Positions 47,052-58,159 of a stretch of DNA of 64,000 nt are shown here, one piece after another. Numbering within the stretch: position 1 is the stretch's first letter; every line of letters begins with the position of its first letter. The position numbers and the translations under genes were made by a program. The stretch lies in the NCBI RefSeq assembly GCF_010977575.1, contig NZ_CP048812.1, forward strand, positions 3,968,001-4,032,000, written 5' to 3'. This DNA is from Halomonas socia (lineage in GTDB: Bacteria; Pseudomonadota; Gammaproteobacteria; Pseudomonadales; Halomonadaceae). The notes under the pieces are model-generated. The model saw only the letters and a program-made list of their open reading frames with translations, was not told the origin of the DNA and did no database searches.

Positions 47052-48860
47052 TCACTCGATCTCGACCAGCACCTCGCCCGGCATCACCCGCTCGCCGCGT
47101 GCCACGTGCAGCGCGATCACCGTCCCGGCACGCCGCGCGTGCAGTTCGGTCTCCATCTTCATCGCCTCGGTGATCAGCACCGCCTGCCCCTCCTCGACGC
47201 GCTCGCCGACACTCACTAGCACCTCGACGATATTGCCCGGCATGGCGGTGGTCACATGCCCGGCGCCGCTGGCCCGGGCACGCCCGCTTCCGGGCGTCGG
47301 CGGGTAGCGGTCGCGGGCCTCGAAGACCACCGCCTCGGGCATGCCATCCAGGGTCAGGTAGACCTGGCGACGTCCGCCGCGGTCGCGACCCACGCCGGTG
47401 ATCTGCACGTCGTAGGATTCGCCGTGCACGTCGATCACGAATTCGGTGGGGGTGCCCTCGCTGACCGGCCGCTGGCCGTCGTCCGGTGCCGGCAGCGGCT
47501 CGGGGATCAGGCTGCCGTCGCGACGCCCCTGCAGAAAGTCGCGGCCGATGTCGGGAAACAGCGCATAGGTCAGCACGTCCTCCTCATTCTCGGCGAGGCT
47601 GCCGACCGCCTGGCGAAAGCGCGCAAGCTCCGGCAGTAGCAGGTCCGCCGGGCGGCCCTGCTCGGCGGGCTCCTGGCCTACCGCACGGCGCCGCAGCTCG
47701 GGGTCAGCGGGGGCCGGTGGGCGCCCGTAGCCGCCCAGCAGATAGCGCTTGATCTCGTTGCTGATGGTCTTGTAGCGCTCGCCGGTCAGCACGTTGGTCA
47801 CCGCCTGGGAGCCGATGAACTGCGAGGTCGGCGTGACCAGCGGCGGGTAGCCGAGATCGGCGCGTACCCGCGGGATCTCGTCGAACACCTCGCGGATTCG
47901 CGATAGGGCATTCTGCTCGCGCAGCTGGTGGGCGAGATTCGACATCATTCCGCCGGGCACCTGACTGACCAGCACGCCGATGTCCTCGCGGGTCACCTCG
48001 CTCTCGAAACCAGCGTACTGGCGGCGCACCTCGCGCAGCCGGTCGCTGACCGCCTTGATCGCCTCGAGGTCGAGCCCGGTGTCGTAGTCGGTGTTGTGGA
48101 AGGTCGCCACCATCGCCTCGCTGGCCGGATGGCTGGCGCCGCCGGCGAAAGCCGCACAGCAAGTGTCGAGGTGCCGGCAGCCCGCCTCCACCGCCTTGAG
48201 ATGGCACTGGGCGGCCAGCCCCGAGGTGGCGTGGGCGTGCAGGTGCACCGGCACCTCGACGGCATCCAGCAGTGCTGCGACCAGCTCGGCAGTGGCGTAG
48301 GGGGTGAGCAGCCCGGCCATGTCCTTGATGGCGATGGAGTCGGCGCCCATCGCCACCAGCCGGCGGGCATCCTTGACGTACATCTCCAGGTCGTGAACCG
48401 GACTGACGGTATAGCAGAGCGCGCCCTGGGCGTGCTTGCCGGCGGCCTTGACCGCGGCCATGGCGGTCTCCAGGTTGCGCAGGTCGTTGAGCGGGTCGAA
48501 CAACCGAAAGATATCGATGCCGCCCGCCGCAGCGCGCGCGACGAAGGCCTCGACCACATCATCGGCGTAGTGGCGGTAGCCGACCAGGTTCTGGCCGCGC
48601 AGCAGCATCTGCAGCGGCGTGTTGGGCAGCGCCGCCTTGAGCCGCTGCAGGCGCTGCCAGGGGTCCTCCTTGAGGAAGCGCACGCAGGCGTCGAAGGTTG
48701 CCCCGCCCCACACCTCCAGCGACTCGAAGCCGATGGCGTCCAGCGCCGGGCACACCGGCAGCATGTCGTCGGTGCGCAGCCGCGTGGCGATCAGCGACTG
48801 GTGGCCGTCGCGCAGCACCACATCGCTGAGGCGCACGCGGGAGTCGGGGTTGGCGGGCAT
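47052..48860 (-). CDS. pycB: Pyruvate carboxylase subunit B (carboxyltransferase + biotin carrier)
   Basis: This subunit transfers CO2 from biotin to pyruvate, forming oxaloacetate. ATG 48860 (AGGGAGAG upstream) gives 602 residues; the frame continuing upstream is not conserved. The carboxyltransferase domain begins LSDVVLRDGHQSLIATR (residues about 10-30) and includes FRLFDPLNDLRN and HLHAHATSGLA, with the metal-binding histidines. A linker leads to a C-terminal biotinyl domain with TEAMKMETE; Lys568 is biotinylated. It resembles oxaloacetate decarboxylase alpha, but the partner is a biotin carboxylase and no membrane beta/gamma subunits are present, so an anaplerotic carboxylase is expected. 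Confidence 0.93.
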   Translation of the reverse strand: MPANPDSRVRLSDVVLRDGHQSLIATRLRTDDMLPVCPALDAIGFESLEVWGGATFDACVRFLKEDPWQRLQRLKAALPNTPLQMLLRGQNLVGYRHYADDVVEAFVARAAAGGIDIFRLFDPLNDLRNLETAMAAVKAAGKHAQGALCYTVSPVHDLEMYVKDARRLVAMGADSIAIKDMAGLLTPYATAELVAALLDAVEVPVHLHAHATSGLAAQCHLKAVEAGCRHLDTCCAAFAGGASHPASEAMVATFHNTDYDTGLDLEAIKAVSDRLREVRRQYAGFESEVTREDIGVLVSQVPGGMMSNLAHQLREQNALSRIREVFDEIPRVRADLGYPPLVTPTSQFIGSQAVTNVLTGERYKTISNEIKRYLLGGYGRPPAPADPELRRRAVGQEPAEQGRPADLLLPELARFRQAVGSLAENEEDVLTYALFPDIGRDFLQGRRDGSLIPEPLPAPDDGQRPVSEGTPTEFVIDVHGESYDVQITGVGRDRGGRRQVYLTLDGMPEAVVFEARDRYPPTPGSGRARASGAGHVTTAMPGNIVEVLVSVGERVEEGQAVLITEAMKMETELHARRAGTVIALHVARGERVMPGEVLVEIE

Positions 48861-48886
48861 GTCTCTCTCCCTGTCAGGGCGGTGGT

Positions 48887-50302
<1,416 letters not shown>

Positions 50303-50377
50303 GGCGACCCACCCCGGCAAAGTTGGTAACATTTGGACAGCCTATTCTGTCATAACCGACACCGCTTGGACGCCTCG
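50303..50377. promoter_or_regulatory. Divergent pycA/LysR promoter region
   Basis: The 75 bases between the divergent starts are AT-richer than their surroundings and contain TGTCATAACCGACA, a short T-N12-A inverted repeat (TGTC/GACA) of the kind LysR proteins recognise. This placement would allow control of both genes. Confidence 0.4.
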
Positions 50378-51373
50378 ATGACGCGACCCAGTCTGCTCAA
50401 CCGCCTGACCTTCCGCCAGCTGCAGGTATTCCAGGCCGTGCACCGCCAGCAGTCCTATTCGCGGGCGGCGGAGCAGCTCGGCCTGACTCAACCGGCGGTC
50501 AGCGCGCAGATCCGCCAGCTCGAGCAGGCCCTCGAGCAGCCGCTGTTCAAGTATGCCGGCAAGACCCTGCACGTGCTGCCCGCCGCCGATGCGCTGGCGA
50601 GTTCGGTGCAGTCCATCTTCGGCCAGGTCTCGAGCCTGCAGATGGCGCTCTCGGAGATGGCCGGCAGCATCCGCGGCGAGCTCAACCTGGCCGCGGTCTC
50701 CACCGCCCAGTACGTGGTGCCGTATATCCTGGCGCGCTTTCGCGCCCTCTACCCCGAGGTGCAGATTCGCCTGCGGGTATGCAACCGCGGCCAGGCCCTG
50801 GAGCGCCTCGCCGAGCGCCGTGACGATCTGGTGATCATGGGCATGGTGCCCGACGACCCCAACCTCACCTTCATGCCGATCCTCGACAACGAGATGATCC
50901 CAGTGGTGTGGCCAGAACACCCGCTGATGCACAGCCCCAGCCCGACCCTCGACGACTTCGCCCACCACTACGTGCTGATGCGCGAACCCGGCTCTGGCAC
51001 CCGCACCGCCTTCGAGGACTTCGCCTCCCGCGAGCGGGTGACGCTGGCCCACACCATCGAGATGGGCACCAACGAGGCGATCAAGCAGGGCGTGATGGCA
51101 CATCTCGGGGTGGCGGTGCTGCCGCGCCTGGCGGTGCAACTGGAGCTCGCTGGCGGACTGCTCGCCTCGCCGCCGCTGCCTGGCTTCCCGCTGCGCCGCT
51201 CGTGGTGCACGGTGTATCCCAAGGATCGCCACCCCTCGCCGATCACCGAGCTGTTCCTGCGCTTCGTCCAGGAACTGCTGCCGGAGCTCAACACCCACTT
51301 CAGCGCCCCGCTGACCCCGCACCGCGGCCACTCGGTGGTCTGCCTGCCGATGACGGGCGCCCGGGGCGGCTGA
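50378..51373 (+). CDS. LysR-family regulator, probably of pyruvate carboxylase
   Basis: ATG 50378 gives 331 residues. The N-terminal winged HTH (TFRQLQVFQAVHRQQSYSRAAEQLGLTQPAVSAQIRQLE) is clear, followed by the LysR substrate-binding domain (GELNLAAVSTAQYVVPYILARF, DDLVIMGMVPDDP) and CbbR-like features. It is transcribed away from pycA-pycB. In P. aeruginosa the LysR regulator PycR has exactly this place, so control of pycAB is likely; the effector is unknown. Confidence 0.9.
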   Translation: MTRPSLLNRLTFRQLQVFQAVHRQQSYSRAAEQLGLTQPAVSAQIRQLEQALEQPLFKYAGKTLHVLPAADALASSVQSIFGQVSSLQMALSEMAGSIRGELNLAAVSTAQYVVPYILARFRALYPEVQIRLRVCNRGQALERLAERRDDLVIMGMVPDDPNLTFMPILDNEMIPVVWPEHPLMHSPSPTLDDFAHHYVLMREPGSGTRTAFEDFASRERVTLAHTIEMGTNEAIKQGVMAHLGVAVLPRLAVQLELAGGLLASPPLPGFPLRRSWCTVYPKDRHPSPITELFLRFVQELLPELNTHFSAPLTPHRGHSVVCLPMTGARGG

Positions 51374-51459
51374 ACCCACCCCCGACCTTATGCTAAAGTG
51401 GCGGCCATATTGGTTCGGGTGACGCCGCCCGGGCAGCGAACAGAGAGGCGCGAATCGCT

Positions 51460-52525
<1,066 letters not shown>

Positions 52526-52542
<17 letters not shown>

Positions 52543-53227
52543 GCTCTGCCAGACGCTGGCAGTGTTCCGGCAGCTCGCCGGGCGCTGCCCAGGCAAGATC
52601 GCGACCCAGCTGCGCGCCCAGATGACGCACCAGGCCGAGAGCTATGTCGTCGGCATCGGGCGCCGCGGTGACCAAGTCGCTGATGCGCGTCATCGCCATG
52701 CCGGCGTAGCCGCAGGGATTGATGCGCGAGAACGGGGTGAGATCGGCATCGACGTTCAGGGCCACGCCGTGGAAGCTGGCGCCGCGGCGGATGCGCAGCC
52801 CCAGCGAAGCGATCTTGGCCTCGCCCACGTAGACCCCTGGCGCATCCGCCCGAGCCACGGCAGCGATACCCAGATCCCCCAGCACGCCGACTACCGCCTG
52901 TTCCAGCGCGGTGACCAGCTCGCGCACGCCGAGCCGGGTGCGGCGCACGTCTAGCAGCGGATAGACCACCAGCTGGCCAGGGCCGTGGTAGGTCACCTGG
53001 CCACCGCGGTCAGTCTGCACCACAGGGATGTCGCCGGGCATCAGCAGGTGCTCCGGCTTGCCGGCCTGGCCCTGGGTGAACACCGGGTCGTGCTCGACGA
53101 CCCAGCACTGATCGGGGGTCTCGGCGTCGCGCGTGTCGGTCAGCTCGCGCATCGCCTGCCACACCGGCAGGTACGGCTGGCGCCCCAGGCGATAGACCTG
53201 GACCGGTGCGGCGGGATGCTCGCTCAT
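52526..53227 (-). CDS. lipB: Octanoyltransferase
   Basis: LipB moves octanoate from acyl carrier protein to lipoyl domains. The 233 residues contain the lipoate-binding motif [15 protein letters not shown] with the catalytic lysine in [13 protein letters not shown] and the acyl-transfer cysteine in [11 protein letters not shown]. It is the last gene of the long proA-lipB cluster and begins directly at the ybeD stop. Confidence 0.96.
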
Positions 53228-53539
53228 CTACAGCACCATGTGGACGCGGCCGGTGGCCTTGAGCGCGGCGAACAGCGCCTCGAGCTGGGGCTTGCCGGTA
53301 GCGACGATGGTCAGGCGCACCGACTGGAACTTGCCGTTGCGGCTGTCGACGACGCGGATCGACTCACGGTCGAAGCCGGGCGCATGGGCCTCGACCACCT
53401 CGGCCACGACGTCCTGGAAATCGTCGGCGGCATCGCCGACGATCTTCAGCGAGTAGTCGCAGGGGAACTCGACGCGGGGGGCCGGCGCGGACACCGCCGG
53501 CGTGTCGAGACGCAGGTCTCGCAAGGGCTTGTCGGCCAT
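53228..53539 (-). CDS. ybeD: YbeD/DUF493 family protein
   Basis: A 103-residue protein with the small ACT-like DUF493 fold: VEFPCDYSLKIVGDAADDFQDVV, then SRNGKFQSVRLTIVATGKPQLEALFAAL. It is found between dacA and lipB across gammaproteobacteria. Its role is not established; a regulatory function in lipoate metabolism has been suggested by context only. ATG 53539 is chosen from the conserved N-terminus; the frame continues upstream. Confidence 0.92.
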   Translation of the reverse strand: MADKPLRDLRLDTPAVSAPAPRVEFPCDYSLKIVGDAADDFQDVVAEVVEAHAPGFDRESIRVVDSRNGKFQSVRLTIVATGKPQLEALFAALKATGRVHMVL

Positions 53540-53615
53540 GATGGTGAGTCTCGAAACGGGGATTTGGCGACATTTTACGCAACCGCGGCGCTGCAACCAA
53601 GGCCGCTATGCACGA

Positions 53616-53632
53616 CGGCCCGAGCCGGGCCG
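53616..53632. other. GC-rich palindrome between dacA and ybeD
   Basis: CGGCCC GAGCC GGGCCG is a perfect 6-bp stem in the 123-base gap, without a T tract. It may reduce read-through from dacA into ybeD-lipB. Confidence 0.4.
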
Positions 53633-53662
53633 CCGCGTTACGCCATCCATCAGTGCCTTCGA

Positions 53663-54871
53663 TCAGCCAAACAGGCCGCTGATGAACTGGCGCACCATGT
53701 CGAAGACACGCTTGAAGATACCGCCCTGCTCGACGTTCTCCAAGGCCACCAGCTGGCGTTCGCCGAGCACTTCGTCGCCGAGCTTGACCTCGAGGGTACC
53801 GAGCTGGTCGCCGGCCGCTACCGGGGCGGTAATATCGCCACGCAGATTGAGGCGAGCGGTGAGCTCGTCGCTGCGACCGCGGGGCACGGTCATCTTGACG
53901 TCGCTGTCTACCCCGACCCGCACCTGGTTCTCGGCACCGCCCCAGATCCGCGGCGTTTCGAGCACCGAGCCCGCCTCGTAGAGATTGAGCGTCTCGAAAT
54001 AGCGGAAGCCGTAGCTGAACAGCTTCTGGGTCTCCTGGGCGCGGGCCTCTTCGGAGCTGGTTCCCATCACCACCGAGATCAGCCGCATGTCATCGCGCTT
54101 GGCCGAGGCCACCAGGCCGTAGCCGGCCTCGGTGGTCCAGCCGGTCTTGAGGCCGTCGACGGTGGCATCGCGCCACAGCAAGCGGTTGCGATTGGGCTGA
54201 CGAATGTCGTTGTAGTCGAAGTAGCGCTCGGCGTAGATCGCGTAGTGCTCGGGGTAGTCGTTGATGATGTACTGCGACAGCAGCGCCATGTCGCGCGCCG
54301 AGGAGTACTGCTCGGGGTCGGGCAGGCCGGTGGCGTTGGCGAAGCTGGTGTTGTGCAGCCCCAGGCGCTGGGCATGCTGGTTCATCAGGTCGGCGAACGG
54401 CTGCTCGCCGCCGGCCAGATGCTCGGCAACGGCGACGCTGGCATCATTGCCCGAGGCGATGACGATGCCGTAGAGCAGATCGCGGATCGCCACCTCGGTG
54501 TCGACCTCGATGAACATCTTCGAGCCGCCGGTGCGCCAAGCATTCTCGCTGACCCGCACCCTGTCATCCATGCTGATATTGCCACGATCGAGCTCGCGTT
54601 CCACCAGGTAGGCGGTCATCAGCTTGGTGAGGCTGGCCGGCGGCAGGCGCTCGTCGGCATTATGCTCGACCAGCACCTCGCCGCTGTCGGCGTCCATCAG
54701 GAACCATGACTTGGCCGCCAGTTGCGGCGGCGAGGGAATCATGGTCTGAGCGCCGGGCTGCTGGGCCTGGGCCGACACTCCCAGCGTCATCACCCCGAGG
54801 CTGGTCAGGCCAGCGGCGGCCAACGGGAGCATCGAGCGACGCAAACCGGACAACAAGGCAAACACTTTCAT
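53663..54871 (-). CDS. dacA: D-alanyl-D-alanine carboxypeptidase (PBP5 type)
   Basis: It removes the terminal D-alanine from peptidoglycan stem peptides. ATG 54871 gives 402 residues with a signal peptide to about residue 36. The three catalytic motifs are present: SLTK (Ser80-Lys83), SGN (Ser140) and KTG (Lys242). A PBP5 C-terminal beta domain follows, ending in an amphipathic membrane anchor (FKRVFDMVRQFISGLFG). Gene order with rlpA and mltB is canonical. Confidence 0.95.
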   Translation of the reverse strand: MKVFALLSGLRRSMLPLAAAGLTSLGVMTLGVSAQAQQPGAQTMIPSPPQLAAKSWFLMDADSGEVLVEHNADERLPPASLTKLMTAYLVERELDRGNISMDDRVRVSENAWRTGGSKMFIEVDTEVAIRDLLYGIVIASGNDASVAVAEHLAGGEQPFADLMNQHAQRLGLHNTSFANATGLPDPEQYSSARDMALLSQYIINDYPEHYAIYAERYFDYNDIRQPNRNRLLWRDATVDGLKTGWTTEAGYGLVASAKRDDMRLISVVMGTSSEEARAQETQKLFSYGFRYFETLNLYEAGSVLETPRIWGGAENQVRVGVDSDVKMTVPRGRSDELTARLNLRGDITAPVAAGDQLGTLEVKLGDEVLGERQLVALENVEQGGIFKRVFDMVRQFISGLFG

Positions 54872-54926
54872 TACACCCACTCTCACAGAAGAAGAAACGT
54901 CACGAGATACACGACCCGACGAGGGG

Positions 54927-55907
54927 TCAGTCATTGATTACCAGGGTTTGCGCAAACCCCGCGCGGCGCAGCTCGTCGCGCAGTGGCTCGACGCGACTGG
55001 CGTCACTCACCGGCCCGACCTGGACGCGATGCACGCTGGCATCGCTGGCCACCCGCACCGGCTGGTTGAGTTCACTCTGCAGTCGCGACTTCAGCGCCTC
55101 GGCGTTGCTCGCCGAGCCGAGGGCGGCAACCTGCAGGAAGACACCGCCGGCTTGCGCCGAACCGTTGTCGGACGCCGGCCTGGCGGCGACTTCCCGGGGC
55201 GGCGAGACACCTGCCGCTGGCGCAGCTACCTGCTCGGCGCCGTCGCGGGCCTGGCGCTGCACCTCAGCCACCTGGCGCTCGCCGTTGCCGCGATTCTGCT
55301 GCCAGGCCACCGGGTCGATGGCCTCGACGCGCACCCGGCCGGTGCCGCTGCCCAGAATATCCAGCCGCGCCGCCGCCGCATAGGAGAGATCGATCTCGCG
55401 GTCGTCGTGGAAGGGACCACGGTCGTTGACCCGCACGATCACCGAGCGTCCGTTGGCGACGCTGGTCACCTTGACGAAGCTGGGCAGCGGCAGCGAGCGG
55501 TGTGCGGCGGTCATCAGGTACATGTCATAGATCTCACCGTTGGCGGTAGCATAACCGTGGAACTTCTCGCCATACCAGGAGGCGATGCCCTCGTTGCTGT
55601 AGCCCACCTCGTCCGAGAGTACCCGGTAGGTCTTGCCCCACACCTCGTAAGAGGATCGATTGCCACCCGGTGAACGCGGCTCTACCCGCGGCTCGGCGTC
55701 GGGCACGTTGGAGACGTCCGGCGGCAGGTCGGGGTAGGCATCGCGGCTCATCGAGTAGCGCCCGCTGGCGGTGCTGGTCGCTGCGTTCTGCGATGCACTG
55801 GCGGCGCCGTCGTCGGCACGCTGGCCACTACCGCCGCTGCTGGCGCAGCCGGCCATCAACAGCAGCGCGGCCAGGCCTGCCGAGAGGCGCGTCAGCTGTC
55901 GGACCAT
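54927..55907 (-). CDS. rlpA: Septal lytic transglycosylase RlpA
   Basis: RlpA is an outer-membrane lipoprotein that cuts septal peptidoglycan lacking peptide side chains. GGAGGG precedes ATG 55907; lipobox LMAGC. Residues about 100-200 form the double-psi beta-barrel (GIASWYGEKFHGYATANGEIYD, VIVRVNDRGPF with the catalytic region), and residues about 250-325 form a SPOR domain (VFLQVAALGSASNAEALKSRL). The 326-residue length is normal. The start overlaps mltB by 16 bases. Confidence 0.95.
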   Translation of the reverse strand: MVRQLTRLSAGLAALLLMAGCASSGGSGQRADDGAASASQNAATSTASGRYSMSRDAYPDLPPDVSNVPDAEPRVEPRSPGGNRSSYEVWGKTYRVLSDEVGYSNEGIASWYGEKFHGYATANGEIYDMYLMTAAHRSLPLPSFVKVTSVANGRSVIVRVNDRGPFHDDREIDLSYAAAARLDILGSGTGRVRVEAIDPVAWQQNRGNGERQVAEVQRQARDGAEQVAAPAAGVSPPREVAARPASDNGSAQAGGVFLQVAALGSASNAEALKSRLQSELNQPVRVASDASVHRVQVGPVSDASRVEPLRDELRRAGFAQTLVIND

Positions 55908-56941
55908 GTGCCCTCCTCGTAGGCTTCGGCAATCTGCTCGGCCAGCTCGGTCACCGCCATGGCATACAGGTGGCTGTGATTGTAGCGGGTAATCACGTAA
56001 AAATTATGGTGCCCAAGGCGATAGTGATAGCCGACGTCGTCGCTGTCGTCGTCGCGCCGGTAGTCGAACGCCAGGGGTATCACTGTATCCGCTGCGTCGG
56101 CGCCGGCCGGCTCGATGCCGACCTCGGCCAGCTCGGAGAGTGACGCATAGGGTGGCCGGGTGGCGTTGAATTCGATGCCCTCGGGGAGCGCCTCGGGGCC
56201 GCTGGCCTCGCTGAAGATGGCCTCGTCATCGCGCCAGCCGTGCTCGGCAAAATAGTTGCCAACGCTGCCGATGGCATCCACCGGGTTGGTCCACAGGTCG
56301 CGAATGTCGTCACCGTCGAAGTCCACCGCGTAGGCGCGGTAGCTGGTGGGGATGAACTGCGGGTAGCCCATGGCACCGGCGTAGGAGCCGTGCAGCGAGC
56401 CCGGCTCGACCTCTTCTTCATAGGCGATCTCGAGGAAGGCGGCCAGCTCGTCGCGAAAGAAGCGGTGGCGGCTGGGATGGTGAAAGGCCAGCGTCGACAG
56501 CGAGTCGAGCACCCGGTGACGGCCGGTAAACTGGCCGTACTTGGTCTCGACGCCGATGATCGCGGCGATCACCTCCGGCGGCACGCCGAACTCGGCCTCG
56601 GCGCGGGCGAAGGCGTCCTGGTGGGCATCGATGAACGCCGCGCCCTGCAGGATACGGTCGCGCTGCAGGAAGATCTCGCGGTATTCGTCCCAGCGCAGGC
56701 GCCGCTCTGCGGCGCCCTCCATGGCGGCGAGCACGTCCTGACTGAAGTCGGCCTGGCGCATGGCCGCCTCGGCCCAGTCGCGCGGTACGCCCTGCTCGCC
56801 GAGCTCGTCGACCAGTACCGCGACCTCGTCATGCGACGCCGGGTCGAAATCGTCGGCAAGACTCGCCGACGCCATCAGTGACAGGCCCACTGCGGCCAGC
56901 ACGCCGTGCGTGCCCCTTCCCTGAAATACAGACACCGTCAT
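55892..56941 (-). CDS. mltB: Membrane-bound lytic transglycosylase B
   Basis: MltB cleaves glycan strands of peptidoglycan. ATG 56941 gives 349 residues with a signal peptide (GVLAAVGLSLMASASLA). The SLT_2 domain is shown by AAIIGVETKYGQFTG with the catalytic glutamate, SYAGAMGYPQFIPTSYRAYAVDFDGD and the C-terminal NHSHLYAMAVTELAEQI. No lipobox is visible; the soluble form would be periplasmic (SltB1 type). The gene lies between rodA and rlpA as usual. Confidence 0.94.
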   Translation of the reverse strand: MTVSVFQGRGTHGVLAAVGLSLMASASLADDFDPASHDEVAVLVDELGEQGVPRDWAEAAMRQADFSQDVLAAMEGAAERRLRWDEYREIFLQRDRILQGAAFIDAHQDAFARAEAEFGVPPEVIAAIIGVETKYGQFTGRHRVLDSLSTLAFHHPSRHRFFRDELAAFLEIAYEEEVEPGSLHGSYAGAMGYPQFIPTSYRAYAVDFDGDDIRDLWTNPVDAIGSVGNYFAEHGWRDDEAIFSEASGPEALPEGIEFNATRPPYASLSELAEVGIEPAGADAADTVIPLAFDYRRDDDSDDVGYHYRLGHHNFYVITRYNHSHLYAMAVTELAEQIAEAYEEGTWSDS

Positions 56942-56979
56942 CGGTCGGGCAGCTCCTTGCTGGGTCGTTTGACGCCGCC

Positions 56980-58140
56980 TCAGCGTGGCAGCAGGCGGCG
57001 GTGGGCATGAATCGACATGAGAATACCGAAACCGGCCAGCAAGGTCACGCTGGAGGTGCCGCCATAGCTGACCAACGGCAAGGGCACGCCGACTACCGGC
57101 AGGATGCCACTGACCATGCCCACGTTGACGAACACGTAGATGAAGAAGGTCAGAATGATACTGCCCGCCAGCAGGCGGCCGAAACAGTCCTGGGCCGCGT
57201 TGGCCAGCCACAGCCCACGGACGATGATCAGCAGGTAGAGGCTCAGCACCACCAGCATGCCGACCAGCCCGAACTCCTCGCCGAGCACCGCGACGATGAA
57301 GTCGGTATGGCGTTCGGGCAGGAACTCGAGCTGCGACTGGGTGCCATGCAACCAGCCCTTGCCCAGCAGGCCGCCACTGCCGATGGCGGTGGTCGACTGG
57401 ATGATGTTCCAGCCGGCGCCCAGCGGGTCGCTCTCGGGATTGAGAAAGGTCAGCACCCGCTGACGCTGGTAGTTGTGCATATTGATCCACAGCAGCGGCA
57501 GCGCTGCGCTAGCCAGCACCGCCAGAAAGGCGATGAAGCGCCACGACAGCCCGGCCAGCAGGATCACGAATACCGCGGCACAGGTCACCAGCAGCGATGT
57601 GCCGAGGTCTGGCTGGCGCGCGATCAGCAGTACCGGCACCGCCATCAGCAGGCTGCACACCAGCAGGTCGGTCCACCTTGGCGGCAGTTCGCGGCGGCAC
57701 AGGTAGGCGGCAAGCATCATCGGCATCGCCAGCTTCATCAGCTCCGAGGGCTGGAAGCGCACCACGCCGGGAATCACCAGCCAGCGCTGGGCGCCCATGC
57801 CCATGTCGCCCATCACCTCCACCGCGATCAGCATCGTCAGCGCCGCACCATACAGCAGCGGCGCCCAGCGCAGCAGCGTGGTGGGCGACAGCCGCGCCAA
57901 TACCATCAGCACCAGCAGCCCCAGTCCGAAGCGGCTGGCCTGGGCGATCACCGTCTCGATGCGCTGGCCGCTGGCGCTGTAGAGCACCAGCAGCCCAGCA
58001 CTCATCAGCACCAGCAGCAGCAGCATAATCCACGGGTCGATGCGCAGCTTGGTCCACACGCTCTTGCGGCGCGACATACCGCTCTCGGGCGGACGCACCG
58101 GGTGGCCGCGCAGGCCGCGGGTAATATCGCCGAGCATCAT
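56980..58140 (-). CDS. rodA: Rod shape-determining peptidoglycan polymerase RodA
   Basis: RodA (SEDS family) polymerises glycan strands with the transpeptidase MrdA during elongation. Start ATG 58140 has AAGGG 6 bases upstream. The 386 residues include about ten membrane helices. Conserved regions are QPSELMKLAMPMMLA, RQPDLGTSLL (with the catalytic-loop aspartate), and GVPLPLVSYGGTSSVTLLAGFGILMS. It lies 19 bases after mrdA. Confidence 0.97.
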   Translation of the reverse strand: MMLGDITRGLRGHPVRPPESGMSRRKSVWTKLRIDPWIMLLLLVLMSAGLLVLYSASGQRIETVIAQASRFGLGLLVLMVLARLSPTTLLRWAPLLYGAALTMLIAVEVMGDMGMGAQRWLVIPGVVRFQPSELMKLAMPMMLAAYLCRRELPPRWTDLLVCSLLMAVPVLLIARQPDLGTSLLVTCAAVFVILLAGLSWRFIAFLAVLASAALPLLWINMHNYQRQRVLTFLNPESDPLGAGWNIIQSTTAIGSGGLLGKGWLHGTQSQLEFLPERHTDFIVAVLGEEFGLVGMLVVLSLYLLIIVRGLWLANAAQDCFGRLLAGSIILTFFIYVFVNVGMVSGILPVVGVPLPLVSYGGTSSVTLLAGFGILMSIHAHRRLLPR

Positions 58141-58159
58141 GAGCATCCCTTGCCGATCA